The notes under the pieces are model-generated. The model did not search any database and was not told where the DNA came from. It saw only the letters and a list, made by a program, of their open reading frames with translations. A stretch of DNA of 64,000 nucleotides from Deltaproteobacteria bacterium (lineage in GTDB: Bacteria > Myxococcota_A > UBA9160 > UBA6930). Where the stretch lies: contig JAJDAQ010000161.1 of assembly GCA_029261815.1 (NCBI GenBank), positions 1-64,000 of the forward strand, read 5' to 3'. The position numbers and the translations under genes were made by a program. This document shows positions 47,596-57,491 of this stretch, piece by piece; position 1 is the first letter of the stretch; each line of letters opens with the position of its first letter.

Positions 47596-48618
47596 ATGGC
47601 CCTCAATATCTATTACGACAAGGACGCCGACCTCGGTCGCCTCGAAGGCAAGACCGTGGCCATGATCGGCTATGGCAGCCAGGGCCATGCCCATGCGTTG
47701 AACCTTCACGAATCAGGCGTTTCCGTCGTCGTTGGCCTGCGCAAGGATTCCGGGTCCTGGGCCAAGGCCGAGAACGCGGGCCTCCGAGTGGCCACGCCGG
47801 CCGAAGCCGCGCGCGAAGCCGACATCGTGATGCTGACGCTGCCCGACGAAACGGCGGCCCAGATCTACAGGGAGGACATCGAGCCGGGTCTGAACCCGGG
47901 TGATTATCTCGCCGTCGCCCACGGCTTCAACCTGCACTTCCAGGCGATCAAACCCGATCCCGCCGTCAACGTCTTCATGTGTGCGCCCAAGGGTCCGGGC
48001 CACACCGTGCGCGGCCACTACGAAGAAGGAAAGGGCGTTCCCTGTCTCGTGGCCGTTGACCAGGACCCCTCCGGTGACACGCTCCAGATCGCGCTGGCCT
48101 ACGCCAAGGGCGTCGGCGGCGGTCGTGCGGGCATCATCGAAACGACTTTCGCCGAAGAGACCGAGACCGACCTGTTCGGCGAGCAGGCCGTGCTCTGCGG
48201 CGGTCTGACCGCGCTCATGCAGGCCGGCTTCGAGACGCTGGTCGAGGCCGGTTATGCGCCCGAGATGGCGTACTTCGAGACCATCCACGAAGTCAAACTG
48301 ATCGTGGACCTGATCTATGAGAACGGAATGGCCAACATGCGCTACTCGGTGTCGAATACGGCCGAGTACGGCGACTTCACACGCGGGCCGCGCGTGGTCG
48401 ACGCCGACACCAAGGCGCGCATGAAGGAGATCCTGGGCGAGATCCAGCGCGGCGAGTTCGCGCGCGAGTTCATCGTCGAGAACCAGTCCGGCAACGTTTC
48501 CTTCAACGCCATGCGGCGCAACGCGGCCGCGCACCAGATGGAAGAAGTCGGCGGGCGCCTTCGCGGCCTGATGCCGTGGCTGAAGGAAAAGCAGCTCGTC
48601 GACCGCAGCCGAAACTGA
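47596..48618 (+). CDS. ilvC: ketol-acid reductoisomerase (class I)
   Basis: A 340-residue enzyme of valine, isoleucine and leucine synthesis. The Rossmann motif is [15 protein letters not shown]. The cofactor loop GLRKDSGSW has Arg, Lys and Ser of the NADPH-type class I enzymes. KGPGHTVR, the metal-binding [12 protein letters not shown] and the second-domain E-x-H-E-x-K-L motif ETIHEVKL are intact. It is followed by psd, pssA and leuA, an order shared with several deltaproteobacteria. ilvB and ilvN are not in the window. Confidence 0.97.
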   Translation: MALNIYYDKDADLGRLEGKTVAMIGYGSQGHAHALNLHESGVSVVVGLRKDSGSWAKAENAGLRVATPAEAAREADIVMLTLPDETAAQIYREDIEPGLNPGDYLAVAHGFNLHFQAIKPDPAVNVFMCAPKGPGHTVRGHYEEGKGVPCLVAVDQDPSGDTLQIALAYAKGVGGGRAGIIETTFAEETETDLFGEQAVLCGGLTALMQAGFETLVEAGYAPEMAYFETIHEVKLIVDLIYENGMANMRYSVSNTAEYGDFTRGPRVVDADTKARMKEILGEIQRGEFAREFIVENQSGNVSFNAMRRNAAAHQMEEVGGRLRGLMPWLKEKQLVDRSRN

Positions 48619-48624
48619 GAACCG

Positions 48625-48643
48625 GGGGTGGCGTCGCCACCCC
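48625..48643 (+). terminator. strong hairpin after ilvC (no U tract)
   Basis: GGGGTGGC (48625-48632) and GCCACCCC (48636-48643) form a perfect eight-base stem with loop GTC, starting seven bases after the ilvC stop. No T run follows, so it may be an RNA-stabilising or partial termination hairpin rather than a true intrinsic terminator. Confidence 0.35.
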
Positions 48644-48673
48644 GTGTCGCCCCCGGGTGACTCGAGGAAGATC

Positions 48674-49357
48674 GTGAGCGACCGACCGACCGACGCCCCC
48701 GTTTTCGAAGAACGCCTGACCGGGCTCTTTGCGCCCGATGTCTACCGCTTTGCATTGCCGTTGCTGCTGCTCGGGGGCTTCGCCTTCGGGTCGTCCTGGG
48801 CTGTGGCCGGCGTGCTCCTGAGCGGGCTCGGGCTGTTCGTCGTCGCATTCTTCCGGAATCCGGATCGTGCGTTGCCGCCGGGAGACGGCAACGTGATTTC
48901 GCCCGCAGACGGGCGAGTGTTATGCGTCGATGAAATCGAGCGTGAGAACGGCGAGAAGGCGCTGCGAATCGGCATCTTCCTTTCCGTCTTCAATGTGCAT
49001 GTGAACCGCGCGCCGATCGCGGGCCGGATCACGGCGATCGAGCGCAGCGGCGACAAGTTCCTGGCGGCATTCAATCCCGACGCAGAAACACGGAACGTGC
49101 GCCTCGCAATGTCGCTCGATACCGCGGTCGGGCGGGTCGACGTCATCCAGATCACCGGCCTGATTGCGCGCCGGATCGTGTGTCAGCCCGCCATCGGGGA
49201 CTGGCTTGATCGCGGCGTGCGGTATGGCCTGATCCGTTTCGGCTCGCGGACGGATGTCGTGCTGCCCGTCGGCGCCGCGGCCTGTGTCGCCAAGGGCGAT
49301 ACCGTGACAGGGGGCGCCACCGTCATCGCGACGGTCCCGGAGACGCCGAATGAGTGA
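48674..49357 (+). CDS. psd: phosphatidylserine decarboxylase (short form)
   Basis: A 227-residue proenzyme that makes phosphatidylethanolamine. Two hydrophobic segments lie near 20-55. FFRNPDRALPPGDGNVISPADGRV and FLSVFNVHVNRAPIAG are family landmarks. The C-terminal FGSRTDVVLP holds the Gly-Ser cleavage site that creates the pyruvoyl group, in the FGSR form typical of short, archaeal-type Psd enzymes. The GTG at 48674 has GAGGAAG just upstream; GTG at 48644 is less likely. The stop overlaps the ATG of pssA, which supplies its substrate. Confidence 0.93.
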   Translation: MSDRPTDAPVFEERLTGLFAPDVYRFALPLLLLGGFAFGSSWAVAGVLLSGLGLFVVAFFRNPDRALPPGDGNVISPADGRVLCVDEIERENGEKALRIGIFLSVFNVHVNRAPIAGRITAIERSGDKFLAAFNPDAETRNVRLAMSLDTAVGRVDVIQITGLIARRIVCQPAIGDWLDRGVRYGLIRFGSRTDVVLPVGAAACVAKGDTVTGGATVIATVPETPNE

Positions 49358-50225
49358 CGTCGGTGCCCCGCCCGGGGGCCCGGAGAATCCGGGTTCCGGC
49401 AAGCGCCGCCGTCGTCGGCGTCGCCGGACCCGAGAACAGCGCCGACGCGGGTTGGTGGTACTGCTCCCGCAGCTTCTGACGACGTGCAACCTGGGCGCTG
49501 GCTTCTTCTCGATCACGCTGACCGTGAGCGAGCGTTTCGACGCGGCCGCGTTGGCTATCTTCGTTGCCGCGCTCTTCGACATCGCCGACGGGCGCGTCGC
49601 TCGGATGGCGCGGGCCACCAGTCGCTTCGGGGCCGAATACGATTCGATTTCGGACACCGTCTCCTTCGGTGTGGCACCCGCTCTGTTGGCTTACGGGGCG
49701 GGCGATCTCGCGGCGCTGGGTTGGGCTGGCTGGGTTCTGGCGTTCTCGTATACCGCGGGCGCCGCCCTGCGGCTGGCGCGCTTCAACGTGTCGCCCGGCC
49801 GCTATCGGGGCCGTTTCGATGGTCTGGCGTCGCCGGCCGGTGCTGGCATGGTGCTCTCGGCCGTCTGGTTCGGGAGCTTCATGCGCTCGGTAGACATGCC
49901 CATCGACCTGCCGCCGCTGCTCGGGGGCCTCGGCGTCGCAGCGCTAGGCGGTCTCATGGTCAGCCCGATTCCGTACAACTCGTTCAAGGAAGTGGACTTC
50001 CGCGGGTCGTATGGCACGACGGTCCTGATGGTCTTCATCCTGATCGGGCTCATCCTGGAGCCCCAGATCACGTTCTTCGTGTTCGGCCTCTGTTATGTGG
50101 CGTCCGGGCCGATCGGCATCGCCTGGCGGGCGCGAACGGGACAGGTGCTTGAGGCCGCGCCACCGCCGGCGGCGACGGATGACGCGGAGCCGTCGGCTTC
50201 TGCGGACGTGACAGGGAGTGTCTGA
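49350..50225 (+). CDS. pssA: CDP-diacylglycerol-serine O-phosphatidyltransferase
   Basis: A 291-residue CDP-alcohol phosphatidyltransferase. The catalytic motif DIADGRVARMARATSRFGAE plus YDSISD fits D-G-x2-A-R-x8-G-x3-D-x3-D. Several transmembrane helices follow. The N-terminus is unusual: a run of Arg/Lys ([17 protein letters not shown], about 18-34) before the first membrane helix, which could bind acidic lipids. It makes phosphatidylserine for Psd, and the two genes overlap by eight bases. Confidence 0.93.
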   Translation: MSDVGAPPGGPENPGSGKRRRRRRRRTREQRRRGLVVLLPQLLTTCNLGAGFFSITLTVSERFDAAALAIFVAALFDIADGRVARMARATSRFGAEYDSISDTVSFGVAPALLAYGAGDLAALGWAGWVLAFSYTAGAALRLARFNVSPGRYRGRFDGLASPAGAGMVLSAVWFGSFMRSVDMPIDLPPLLGGLGVAALGGLMVSPIPYNSFKEVDFRGSYGTTVLMVFILIGLILEPQITFFVFGLCYVASGPIGIAWRARTGQVLEAAPPPAATDDAEPSASADVTGSV

Positions 50226-50226
50226 A

Positions 50227-51777
50227 ATGAAAGACGACGGCCGCATCCGCATCTTCGATACGACGCTTCGTGACGGGGAACAATCTCCCGGTTGCAGCAT
50301 GAACCTGTCGGAGAAACTGACGCTGGCGAAGCAGATCGCGCGCCTGGGCGTCGATGTCATCGAAGCCGGCTTCGCGATCGCCAGCGAAGGCGACTACGAG
50401 GCCGTGCGCGCCATCGCGTCCGAAATTGGCGACACCACGATCGCAAGTCTTGCTCGGACCGCGCCCGGGGACATCGATCGTGCTGGCCAGGCGTTGGAGC
50501 CGGCCAAACTCGGACGGATCCATACCTTCATCGCGACCAGTGACATCCATCTCGAGCACAAACTCAAGATGGGGCGCGAGCAGGTCCTCGAAGAAGTGGA
50601 TGCCGCGGTGCGACGCGCGCGTCAGTTCACCGACGATGTCGAGTTCTCGGCCGAGGATGCGACGCGAACCGATCGCGACTACCTCGTCCAGGTCTTTCGC
50701 TGCGCGATCGACGCAGGGGCAACGACCCTGAACGTGCCGGACACGGTCGGCTACACGACACCGGTCGAATACCACGATCTGATCCGGTACCTGAGGGCCA
50801 GCCTGCCGAACAGCGACGACATCATCTTCTCGCTTCACTGCCACAATGACCTCGGTTTGGCGGTGGCCAACAGCCTGGCCGCGATCCAGGGCGGTGCGCG
50901 GCAGGTGGAATGCACCGTCAATGGCATCGGCGAGCGCGCCGGGAATACCGCGATGGAAGAAGTCGTAATGGCAATCAAGACGCGACCGGATGTCTTCGAG
51001 GGTCTGGACACGAATATCCGGACCACCGAGATCTATCCGACGAGTCGGCTGCTGTCGTCGATCATCGGGAGCCCGGTGCAGCCGAACAAGGCGATCGTGG
51101 GCGACAACGCGTTCGCGCACGAAGCCGGGATCCACCAGCACGGTGTGCTCGAGAACGCCGAGACGTACGAGATCATGACGCCGCAGTCGATCGGGCGGCC
51201 GTCGAACGAACTGGTGCTTGGAAAGCACTCGGGTCGCCACGCCTTTCGTGACCGCCTGCAGGACCTTGGCTACGACCTCGGCGACGAGGAGTTCCAGCGC
51301 GTCTTCCGTGAGTTCAAGGATCTCGCCGACCGGAAGAAGGTCATCTACAACGAAGACCTCGAATCGCTCGTCGGCGCCAACGTTCGCACGCAGGAAGGCC
51401 GATTCGAACTCGGCAACCTGGTGATCCAGAGCGGGACATTCGCAACGCCGAATGCGACGGTCGAACTCTCGGTCGATGGCGAGTCGCGCAAGGCAACCGC
51501 GCAGGGAGACGGCCCGGTGGACGCGGTCTTCAAGGCCATCGTCGAGCTTACCGAGTCGAAGGCCGAGTTGGTCACCTATCAAGTCAAGGCGATCACGGGC
51601 GGCATGGACGCCCAGGGCGAAGTGACCGTCATCGTGTCCGAGGACGGCCGACGCGTGATCGGCCACGGAGCCCACACCGACATCATCGTTGCCAGCGGGC
51701 GCGCGTATGTGAATGCGCTCAACAAGCTGGAAGTCACCCAGGGGCAGAAGGCCCCGGACGGACCGCGCGGCATCTAG
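50227..51777 (+). CDS. leuA: 2-isopropylmalate synthase
   Basis: A 516-residue enzyme committing 2-oxoisovalerate to leucine. The N-terminal HMGL-like barrel shows [16 protein letters not shown], the metal-binding [15 protein letters not shown] and [15 protein letters not shown]. The C-terminal regulatory LeuA dimerisation domain (about 380-510) is complete, so leucine feedback inhibition is expected. The ATG at 50227 has AGGGAG 8 bases upstream; an in-frame GTG at 50218 sits too close to that site. leuC and leuD are missing between leuA and leuB. Confidence 0.96.
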   Translation: MKDDGRIRIFDTTLRDGEQSPGCSMNLSEKLTLAKQIARLGVDVIEAGFAIASEGDYEAVRAIASEIGDTTIASLARTAPGDIDRAGQALEPAKLGRIHTFIATSDIHLEHKLKMGREQVLEEVDAAVRRARQFTDDVEFSAEDATRTDRDYLVQVFRCAIDAGATTLNVPDTVGYTTPVEYHDLIRYLRASLPNSDDIIFSLHCHNDLGLAVANSLAAIQGGARQVECTVNGIGERAGNTAMEEVVMAIKTRPDVFEGLDTNIRTTEIYPTSRLLSSIIGSPVQPNKAIVGDNAFAHEAGIHQHGVLENAETYEIMTPQSIGRPSNELVLGKHSGRHAFRDRLQDLGYDLGDEEFQRVFREFKDLADRKKVIYNEDLESLVGANVRTQEGRFELGNLVIQSGTFATPNATVELSVDGESRKATAQGDGPVDAVFKAIVELTESKAELVTYQVKAITGGMDAQGEVTVIVSEDGRRVIGHGAHTDIIVASGRAYVNALNKLEVTQGQKAPDGPRGI

Positions 51778-51799
51778 CGCCAGCGCGAGGGAGAAGAGT

Positions 51800-52879
51800 A
51801 TGGAGCGGGTACTGGTCCTGCCCGGAGACGGTATTGGTCCCGAAGTGACGGCCCAGGCCGTCCGGGTTCTCGAGGCAGCGGGTCGCGCTGCGGGCATCGG
51901 GATCGAATGCGTCGAAGGCCTGATCGGAGGGGCATCGATCGATGCGCACGGCGATCCGCTCACGGATGAGACCGTCGCATTGGCGCGAACCTGTCGTGCG
52001 GTGTTGCTCGGTGCCGTCGGAGGGCCGAAGTGGGACGCGATGCCGGTCGCGACGCGACCGGAGAAGGGACTGCTGCGCATCCGCAAGGAACTCGGTCTCT
52101 ACGCGAACCTGCGGCCCGCGGCAGTCTTCCCGGCACTGGCGTCGGCGTCGACGCTCCGGCCCGAGGTGGTCGCTGGCATCGATCTGTTGGTCGTGCGGGA
52201 ACTGACCGGGGGCATCTACTTCGGAGAGCCGCGCGGCCGCGCCATCGTGGATGGGCGGCGGGAAGCCCGAAACACCATGGTGTATGACGATTCCGAGATC
52301 GAGCGGATCACGCGCGTGGCATTCGAGTCAGCGCGGCGCCGGAGCCGGCACGTGACCCACGTGCACAAAGCAAACGTGCTCGATGTCTCGCAGCTCTGGA
52401 TGGAGGTGGTCGACGAGGTCGCCAAGGACTACGACGACGTCGAGCTCGTGCACCAGCTCGTCGATTCCTGCGCCATGTTGTTGCTGTCGGATCCGAAACG
52501 CTTCGACGTGATCGTGACCGGGAACCTCTTTGGCGACATCCTGTCGGACGAGGCAGCGATGCTCACGGGGTCTCTGGGCATGTTGCCGTCGGCTAGTCTG
52601 GGCGATGGCGGAATCGGCCTCTATGAGCCGGTGCATGGGTCGGCCCCGGATATCGCGGGACAGGACCTGGCCAACCCGCTGGCGGCGATTCTCTCGGTGG
52701 CGATGTTGCTCGAACACACCTTCGATCGACCCGACGCGGCCGGTGAGGTCCGCGATGCGGTCACGGCCGTACTCGCCGATGGCCACCGGACGGGAGATAT
52801 CGTTCTCGAAGGTGAAGACCGCGAAACGATCGGTTGCGTTGCCATGGCCGATCATGTGCTCGCGAAGCTGGGCGCATGA
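51800..52879 (+). CDS. leuB: 3-isopropylmalate dehydrogenase
   Basis: A 359-residue beta-decarboxylating dehydrogenase. It has [11 protein letters not shown] at the N-terminus, [11 protein letters not shown], the [21 protein letters not shown] substrate loop and [30 protein letters not shown] with the metal-binding Asp residues. [16 protein letters not shown] is the NAD-site signature. The ATG has GGGAGAAGA upstream. The stop overlaps the start of the Usg-1-like gene by four bases. Confidence 0.97.
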   Translation: MERVLVLPGDGIGPEVTAQAVRVLEAAGRAAGIGIECVEGLIGGASIDAHGDPLTDETVALARTCRAVLLGAVGGPKWDAMPVATRPEKGLLRIRKELGLYANLRPAAVFPALASASTLRPEVVAGIDLLVVRELTGGIYFGEPRGRAIVDGRREARNTMVYDDSEIERITRVAFESARRRSRHVTHVHKANVLDVSQLWMEVVDEVAKDYDDVELVHQLVDSCAMLLLSDPKRFDVIVTGNLFGDILSDEAAMLTGSLGMLPSASLGDGGIGLYEPVHGSAPDIAGQDLANPLAAILSVAMLLEHTFDRPDAAGEVRDAVTAVLADGHRTGDIVLEGEDRETIGCVAMADHVLAKLGA

Positions 52880-53841
52880 CAGAGCCGCTACGGATTGCCG
52901 TGATTGGCGTGACTGGCACGGTCGGGAGCGAACTGATCGGAGTGCTCGAGGAGCGGCGCTTCCCCGTCCATGATTTTCGCGCGGTTGCGACCGAACGCTC
53001 GCTCGGCGAAGGAATCGACCTGCTGGGCCTCGACGCCGCGGTGGAGGTCGATGTCGAATCGCTGCGCACGATCGATCGCGTGTTTGTCTGCACCCCCGAA
53101 TCCGAGGCCGTCGAGTGGGTGCGCCGCTGTCTCCAAGACGAGGCGCGCTGCATCGACGTGACGGGCGTGATGTCGGCACGCGCCGAGGTCGCGCTTGCCG
53201 GTACGGCCGAGGGTGTTGACGCGCCGCTGGTCTCGGTTCCGCCGCCTGCGGCATTGGCGCTGGGTCGCGTACTCGAAGCCATCGCGTCGGAGATGCCGGG
53301 ACTCCGAGTGACGGCCACGTGTCTGGTCGGCGTCGGCCATGCCGGCCGCGCCGGTGTGGACGCGCTCCAGGCCGAAACGATCGCGCTCTTCAATCAGAGC
53401 GAGTTCCCCGAGCCGTCGGTGTTCGATCGAGAGGTCGCATTCGATGCGGCACCGTTTGGTGCCGAGGACCCGATGGCGACCGAATCGCGCGCGGTCGCAG
53501 CGCTCGAACGGCTCGTTCCCGGTTGCAGCGCGTCGGTGGCTGCGGTTCGCATCCCCGTTTTCTCGGGTCTCGGAATCCAGGTTTCGGTACAGGCCGATCA
53601 AGCGTTCGACGTGGCCTGGGTCCGGGATGCGTTGGCCAAGACGCCGGGCATCGTTGCTGGAGATCGGGGCGTGAGTACCCGAGAGGCCTTGGGCTCCGAT
53701 GCCGTGCATGTCGGCCCGGTGGAGGAAGACCCGGGACACCCCGGCGCGATCCGATTCTGGCTTGCGGCGGACCCCGTCCGATTGGTCGTCATCGCCGCCG
53801 TGAACGCGGCGGAAGCCGACCCCCGATCGTCCGTCCACTAG
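52876..53841 (+). CDS. aspartate-semialdehyde dehydrogenase-like protein lacking catalytic residues (Usg-1-like)
   Basis: A 321-residue protein with the ASADH fold. The NADP-binding [22 protein letters not shown] is intact, and the C-terminal domain includes [14 protein letters not shown]. The catalytic Cys, normally in SNPNCST, is missing: the segment reads [18 protein letters not shown]. The His usually following the R-x-P-V motif is also gone (FSGLG). It therefore looks like a pseudo-enzyme similar to E. coli Usg-1, which is likewise encoded beside truA. It cannot be counted on for lysine, threonine and methionine synthesis. The role is unknown. Confidence 0.82.
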   Translation: MTEPLRIAVIGVTGTVGSELIGVLEERRFPVHDFRAVATERSLGEGIDLLGLDAAVEVDVESLRTIDRVFVCTPESEAVEWVRRCLQDEARCIDVTGVMSARAEVALAGTAEGVDAPLVSVPPPAALALGRVLEAIASEMPGLRVTATCLVGVGHAGRAGVDALQAETIALFNQSEFPEPSVFDREVAFDAAPFGAEDPMATESRAVAALERLVPGCSASVAAVRIPVFSGLGIQVSVQADQAFDVAWVRDALAKTPGIVAGDRGVSTREALGSDAVHVGPVEEDPGHPGAIRFWLAADPVRLVVIAAVNAAEADPRSSVH

Positions 53842-53851
53842 GGCCGTCAGC

Positions 53852-54631
53852 ATGGCGGCGACGCTCCAGCTCGTCCTCGAGTACGACGGGACCGCGTTCG
53901 AAGGCTGGCAACGCCAACCCGCGGGCCATCGCACGGTGCAGGGTGAGCTCGAGCGCGTGCTGGGCGAACTCGGTCGGGTCGAACGCATCATGGGTGCCGG
54001 CCGAACCGACGCGGGTGTACACGCGGAAGGCCAGGTGGCGAGCGTCCGAATCGAGACGGAGCTCGACTTCGAGACCCTCGGTCGCGCCCTTAATGGCAAG
54101 CTTCCCCGCGACATCGCCGTCGTGGCCTGCCGGAGCGCGCCCGCTGGCTTCGACGCGCGCCGCGCCGCCCTCGGCAAGCACTACCGGTATTGTGTCTGGA
54201 ATGGTCGGCTCCGCTCGCCGCTTCGCGAGGCGAAGTTCCTGCACGTCCGAGAGCCTCTCGATCTGGGTGCGATCGCACGGGCCGCAGCCGACCTGGAAGG
54301 GCGCCACGACTTCGCCTCGTTCCAGGGCGTTGGGACGCCGGTGCCGCACACGGTCCGCACGCTCACCCGGGTTCAAGTCGAGGGTGTCGCGGGCGGGGAG
54401 GTCGTCTTCGACTTCCAGGGCGACGGATTCCTGAAGCACATGGTGCGAAATCTCGTCGGGACACTGCTCGAAGTGGGGCACGGGCGGCGTCCGGCAGACA
54501 GCATGCGCGAGCTCCTGGCGAAGCTGGACCGAAGCGCAGCCGGCCCCACTGCGCGCCCCCAGGGGCTCACGCTGGTCTCGGTCCGCTATCCGGACCCGCT
54601 TCCGGGCTCTCCAAGTGAAGAACCCTCCTGA
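53852..54631 (+). CDS. truA: tRNA pseudouridine(38-40) synthase
   Basis: A 259-residue TruA. The catalytic Asp is in GAGRTDAGVHAEGQV (about 48-62). LVLEYDGTAFEGWQRQP is the N-terminal signature, and GDGFLKHMVRNLVGTLLEVG is the late motif. It modifies uridines 38-40 in the anticodon arm of many tRNAs. It lies 10 bases after the Usg-1-like gene, the same neighbourhood as in E. coli. Confidence 0.96.
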   Translation: MAATLQLVLEYDGTAFEGWQRQPAGHRTVQGELERVLGELGRVERIMGAGRTDAGVHAEGQVASVRIETELDFETLGRALNGKLPRDIAVVACRSAPAGFDARRAALGKHYRYCVWNGRLRSPLREAKFLHVREPLDLGAIARAAADLEGRHDFASFQGVGTPVPHTVRTLTRVQVEGVAGGEVVFDFQGDGFLKHMVRNLVGTLLEVGHGRRPADSMRELLAKLDRSAAGPTARPQGLTLVSVRYPDPLPGSPSEEPS

Positions 54632-54670
54632 CTTCAACCGGTTACGGGTCACTGGCGCGGGTCGCCCGAG

Positions 54671-54699
54671 TTGACCCGTCCGGGCCCGTCGGCTAAATA
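54671..54699 (+). promoter_or_regulatory. sigma-70 promoter of rplM-rpsI
   Basis: TTGACC (54671-54676), a 17-base spacer and TAAATA (54694-54699) form the clearest sigma-70-type promoter in the window. Transcription would start near 54706, giving a leader of about 80 bases. The -35 lies within an eight-base inverted repeat, ACGGGTCA (54644-54651) and TGACCCGT (54672-54679), which could be an operator or a coincidence. Confidence 0.6.
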
Positions 54700-54787
54700 A
54701 CCCGGCTCTGCCGCGGCGCATTGCGCCCGGCGGTCGTTCGCCTGCGCAAGTCCGCGCATGCCCGCGTCGCTCAAAAGGAGCCCTGAG

Positions 54788-55237
54788 ATGGGAGCCGTTT
54801 CCCACAAGGCCACCCAGCCCGCCAAGCCCGCCGAGGTGGAGCGCCAGTGGTACGTCGTCGATGCCGAGGATCTCGTCCTCGGCCGCCTCTCGACGCGCAT
54901 CGCCACGGTCCTGCGCGGCAAGCACAAGCCGATCTTCACGCCTCACGTGGACACGGGTGACTTCGTCATCGTCGTGAACGCCGAGAAGGTCAAGTTGACG
55001 GGCAAGAAGCGCGAAACGAAGAAGTACTACCGGCACTCCGGTTGGGTCGGCGGTCTCAAGGAGACCACGGCAGACAAGATCCTCGACGGCCCGCATGCGG
55101 ACCGTGTCCTGACGGCGGCCGTTCGCGGCATGCTTCCCAAGAATTCGCTCGGCCGGCAGATGCTCTCGAAGCTCAAGGTCTACACCGGCCCCGAACATCC
55201 CCACCAGGCACAGAAGCCTGAGGAGCTCTCCCTTTGA
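54788..55237 (+). CDS. rplM: 50S ribosomal protein L13
   Basis: A 149-residue L13. [25 protein letters not shown] is the N-terminal core, and [21 protein letters not shown] is the family signature. It has about 17 extra residues at the N-terminus compared with E. coli. AAAAGGAG lies 8 bases before the ATG. rplM-rpsI is a universal pair; here the L13 stop overlaps the TTG start of rpsI. Confidence 0.97.
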   Translation: MGAVSHKATQPAKPAEVERQWYVVDAEDLVLGRLSTRIATVLRGKHKPIFTPHVDTGDFVIVVNAEKVKLTGKKRETKKYYRHSGWVGGLKETTADKILDGPHADRVLTAAVRGMLPKNSLGRQMLSKLKVYTGPEHPHQAQKPEELSL

Positions 55238-55632
55238 GTGATGTCCTGACCAGCGCGGAAGCCACCGGCAAGCGCAAGAGTTCCGTTGCCCACGTGTGGG
55301 TCAACCTCGGCACCGGCCAGTTCAACGTGAACGGCCGCACCCTTGAGGACTACTTTCCGCGCGAGAGCCTTCGCACGGTCATCCATCAGCCGTTCGAAGC
55401 GACCGGCCTGTTGGGCCAGTACGACATCAAGGTGAGCGTGAAGGGCGGCGGCATGGCCGGCCAGGCCGGTGCATTGCGCCACGCCATTTCGCGCGCACTC
55501 GAGAAGATCGACCCGAACCAGCGGCCGAACCTGAAGAAGGCCGGTCTCCTGACCCGGGATGCCCGTCGCGTGGAGCGAAAGAAGTACGGACAGCGCGGCG
55601 CGCGTGCCCGTTTCCAGTTCTCCAAGCGCTAG
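55234..55632 (+). CDS. rpsI: 30S ribosomal protein S9
   Basis: A 132-residue S9. [31 protein letters not shown] and the basic C-terminus [18 protein letters not shown], which reaches the ribosomal P site, are all intact. The start is a TTG overlapping the rplM stop, so translation is probably coupled. A strong intrinsic terminator follows 25 bases after the stop. Confidence 0.97.
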   Translation: MSDVLTSAEATGKRKSSVAHVWVNLGTGQFNVNGRTLEDYFPRESLRTVIHQPFEATGLLGQYDIKVSVKGGGMAGQAGALRHAISRALEKIDPNQRPNLKKAGLLTRDARRVERKKYGQRGARARFQFSKR

Positions 55633-55657
55633 GCCTCCGGCCAGTCGAGTTTCGACG

Positions 55658-55686
55658 AACGCGAGGCCCTCGGGCCTCGCGTTTTT
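55658..55686 (+). terminator. intrinsic terminator of the rplM-rpsI operon
   Basis: GCGAGGCCC (55661-55669) pairs with GGGCCTCGC (55672-55680), and the stem is extended outward by AAC/GTT. Five T residues follow (55682-55686). This is the clearest intrinsic terminator in the window. Confidence 0.85.
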
Positions 55687-55727
55687 CGTTTGTGTCGTCG
55701 TCTAGAATTTCCACCAAGGAGCTTGTC

Positions 55728-56762
55728 ATGCGAGTCGCCGTCATCGGAGCCAGCGGATACACCGGAATGGAGCTGATGCGCATCCTGCACCGCCACCCGC
55801 GGACTGAGATCGCAGCAGCGACCTCGGAGCAGCGGGCTGGACAACAGGTGGGCGAGGCCTTTCCGGCGCTTCGCGGTGTGGTGAATGCGACGTTCGAGTC
55901 GCTCGACCCCAAAAAGCTGATCGGTCGCGTCGACGCTGCATTCACCTGTTTGCCGCACGCGACGGCGGCCCCGGTGGTCGCGGCGCTGAGGAAGGGCGGC
56001 GTCACCGTCATCGATATCTCGGCCGACTTCCGGCTGCGGGATCCGGCCGTCTATGAAGCCTGGTACGGGCCCCATGGTGCGCCTGAGCTCTTCAGCGACG
56101 GCGTCTATGGACTCCCGGAGGTGTACGGTGCCGAGATCGCCGAAGCCTCGTTGGTGGCGGCGCCAGGCTGCTATCCGACGAGCGCGCTGTTGCCCATGCT
56201 GCCGTTCCTGCGCGCCGGCGTGGTCGAGGCGGCACCGATCATTGTCGACGCCAAGTCCGGCGTCTCCGGGGCCGGACGAACGCTCCAGGAGCCCTATCTG
56301 ATGGGCGAGCACGATGGGAATTTCTACGCCTACAAGGTCGCGGCGCACCGCCACGGTCCCGAGATCGAACAGGAAGCCTCCGTAGCCGCTGGGGAAGCGG
56401 CGACCGTCACGTTCGTGCCTCATCTCCTGCCGACGATCCGCGGGATCGGTGCCACCGTCTATCTGCGCCTCAAGCAGTCACTCTCGACCGCGGACGCCCG
56501 CGCGATCCTGGTCGAGGCCTACGAGGCCGCGCCATTCGTTCGCGTCATGCCCGAGGGCGAGACGCCTCGGCTCTCGAGCGTGCGTGGCAGCAACTTCTGC
56601 GATGTCGGCTGTGTCGTCGATGAGCGCGCGGGGACGCTGGTCGCGCTCGGCGCGATCGACAACCTGGTCAAGGGAGCCGTCGGGCAGGGCGTGCAGTGTC
56701 TCAATCTGACACAAGGGTGGGCAGAGACGCTGGGCCTCGAAGAAGCACCGTTTTCGCCGTAA
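55728..56762 (+). CDS. argC: N-acetyl-gamma-glutamyl-phosphate reductase
   Basis: A 344-residue arginine biosynthesis enzyme. The NADP-binding VIGASGYTGMELMRIL is at the N-terminus. The catalytic Cys is in AAPGCYPTSALLP, and HLLPTIRGIGATVYLRL is a late signature. AAGGAG lies seven bases before the ATG. A TAGAAT -10 element at 55703-55708, just after the rpsI terminator, suggests its own promoter; no good -35 is visible. It acts after ArgB and before ArgD, and ArgJ at 38407 serves the same pathway. Confidence 0.96.
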   Translation: MRVAVIGASGYTGMELMRILHRHPRTEIAAATSEQRAGQQVGEAFPALRGVVNATFESLDPKKLIGRVDAAFTCLPHATAAPVVAALRKGGVTVIDISADFRLRDPAVYEAWYGPHGAPELFSDGVYGLPEVYGAEIAEASLVAAPGCYPTSALLPMLPFLRAGVVEAAPIIVDAKSGVSGAGRTLQEPYLMGEHDGNFYAYKVAAHRHGPEIEQEASVAAGEAATVTFVPHLLPTIRGIGATVYLRLKQSLSTADARAILVEAYEAAPFVRVMPEGETPRLSSVRGSNFCDVGCVVDERAGTLVALGAIDNLVKGAVGQGVQCLNLTQGWAETLGLEEAPFSP

Positions 56763-57037
56763 GCGCCGTTTGGGCTGTAGACGTCGATGACGGACACGAA
56801 CCATTGGAACCGGCGATCGCAGCGGCGTCATTCGAACGCCGTCTCGTGACGTTTTCGGCTCGCCGATTTGACACCGGCCGGAGCGGAGCCCTATAACGGC
56901 TCAAACCTGCGGACGGGTGAGAGACCATCCAGCAGCCCCCTCACATCGATCGCGCCGAAGGTTCCGCTGGAGCCATTGGCGAGGACCCGACGAAGACTTC
57001 GTACTACGCGTCGGATCCGACGGCGATCCGCCTCTCG

Positions 57038-57469
57038 GTGTCAGCCGTGGTGTGGAGCGCCGATGCCGCGGGCGAGTTGCTGCTGATGCAACGCTCGGAC
57101 AATGGTCACTGGGGTTTACCCGGGGGCTACGTCGAGTGCGGCGAGAGTGTGGCGACCGCGACCGCGCGTGAGGTCTACGAGGAGACGGGGGTGGAAGTCG
57201 AGGTGGGACGCTTGATCGGCGTGTACTCGGACCCCGCGCGTCAGGTCATCGCGTATCCGGAGCGAGATGGCGTGTGCGGCGCTCGCATCCAGGCGGTGAA
57301 CCTCTGCTTCGAAGCCAGGCCCGTGGGTGTCGGAACGCCGACCACCCCCGAAGAAACCCTTGCCCAGGGCTATTTCCCCAGCGATGCGCTTCCCGCGCCG
57401 CTGGTTCCGATTCACCAGATCCGCATTGACGATGCCGTGACCGCCGATCCTGCGGCCAGCATCCGATAG
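57038..57469 (+). CDS. Nudix hydrolase
   Basis: A 143-residue protein. The Nudix box is intact: [26 protein letters not shown], with the expected Gly, the Glu before the box centre, and REVYEETG. Members cleave nucleoside diphosphates linked to another group; the substrate is unknown. The first conventional start is the GTG at 57038. In the same frame, about 39 further codons upstream read like protein ([20 protein letters not shown]) but contain no ATG, GTG or TTG; an ATT at 56975 is the best candidate. It lies 22 bases upstream of pyrG. Confidence 0.85.
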   Translation: MSAVVWSADAAGELLLMQRSDNGHWGLPGGYVECGESVATATAREVYEETGVEVEVGRLIGVYSDPARQVIAYPERDGVCGARIQAVNLCFEARPVGVGTPTTPEETLAQGYFPSDALPAPLVPIHQIRIDDAVTADPAASIR

Positions 57470-57491
57470 CCCGAAACCCGTTGGAGACTCC

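Noticed and set aside
51778-51799. leuC or leuD remnants between leuA and leuB
   Set aside because: The gap is only 22 bases, so there is no room for a remnant.
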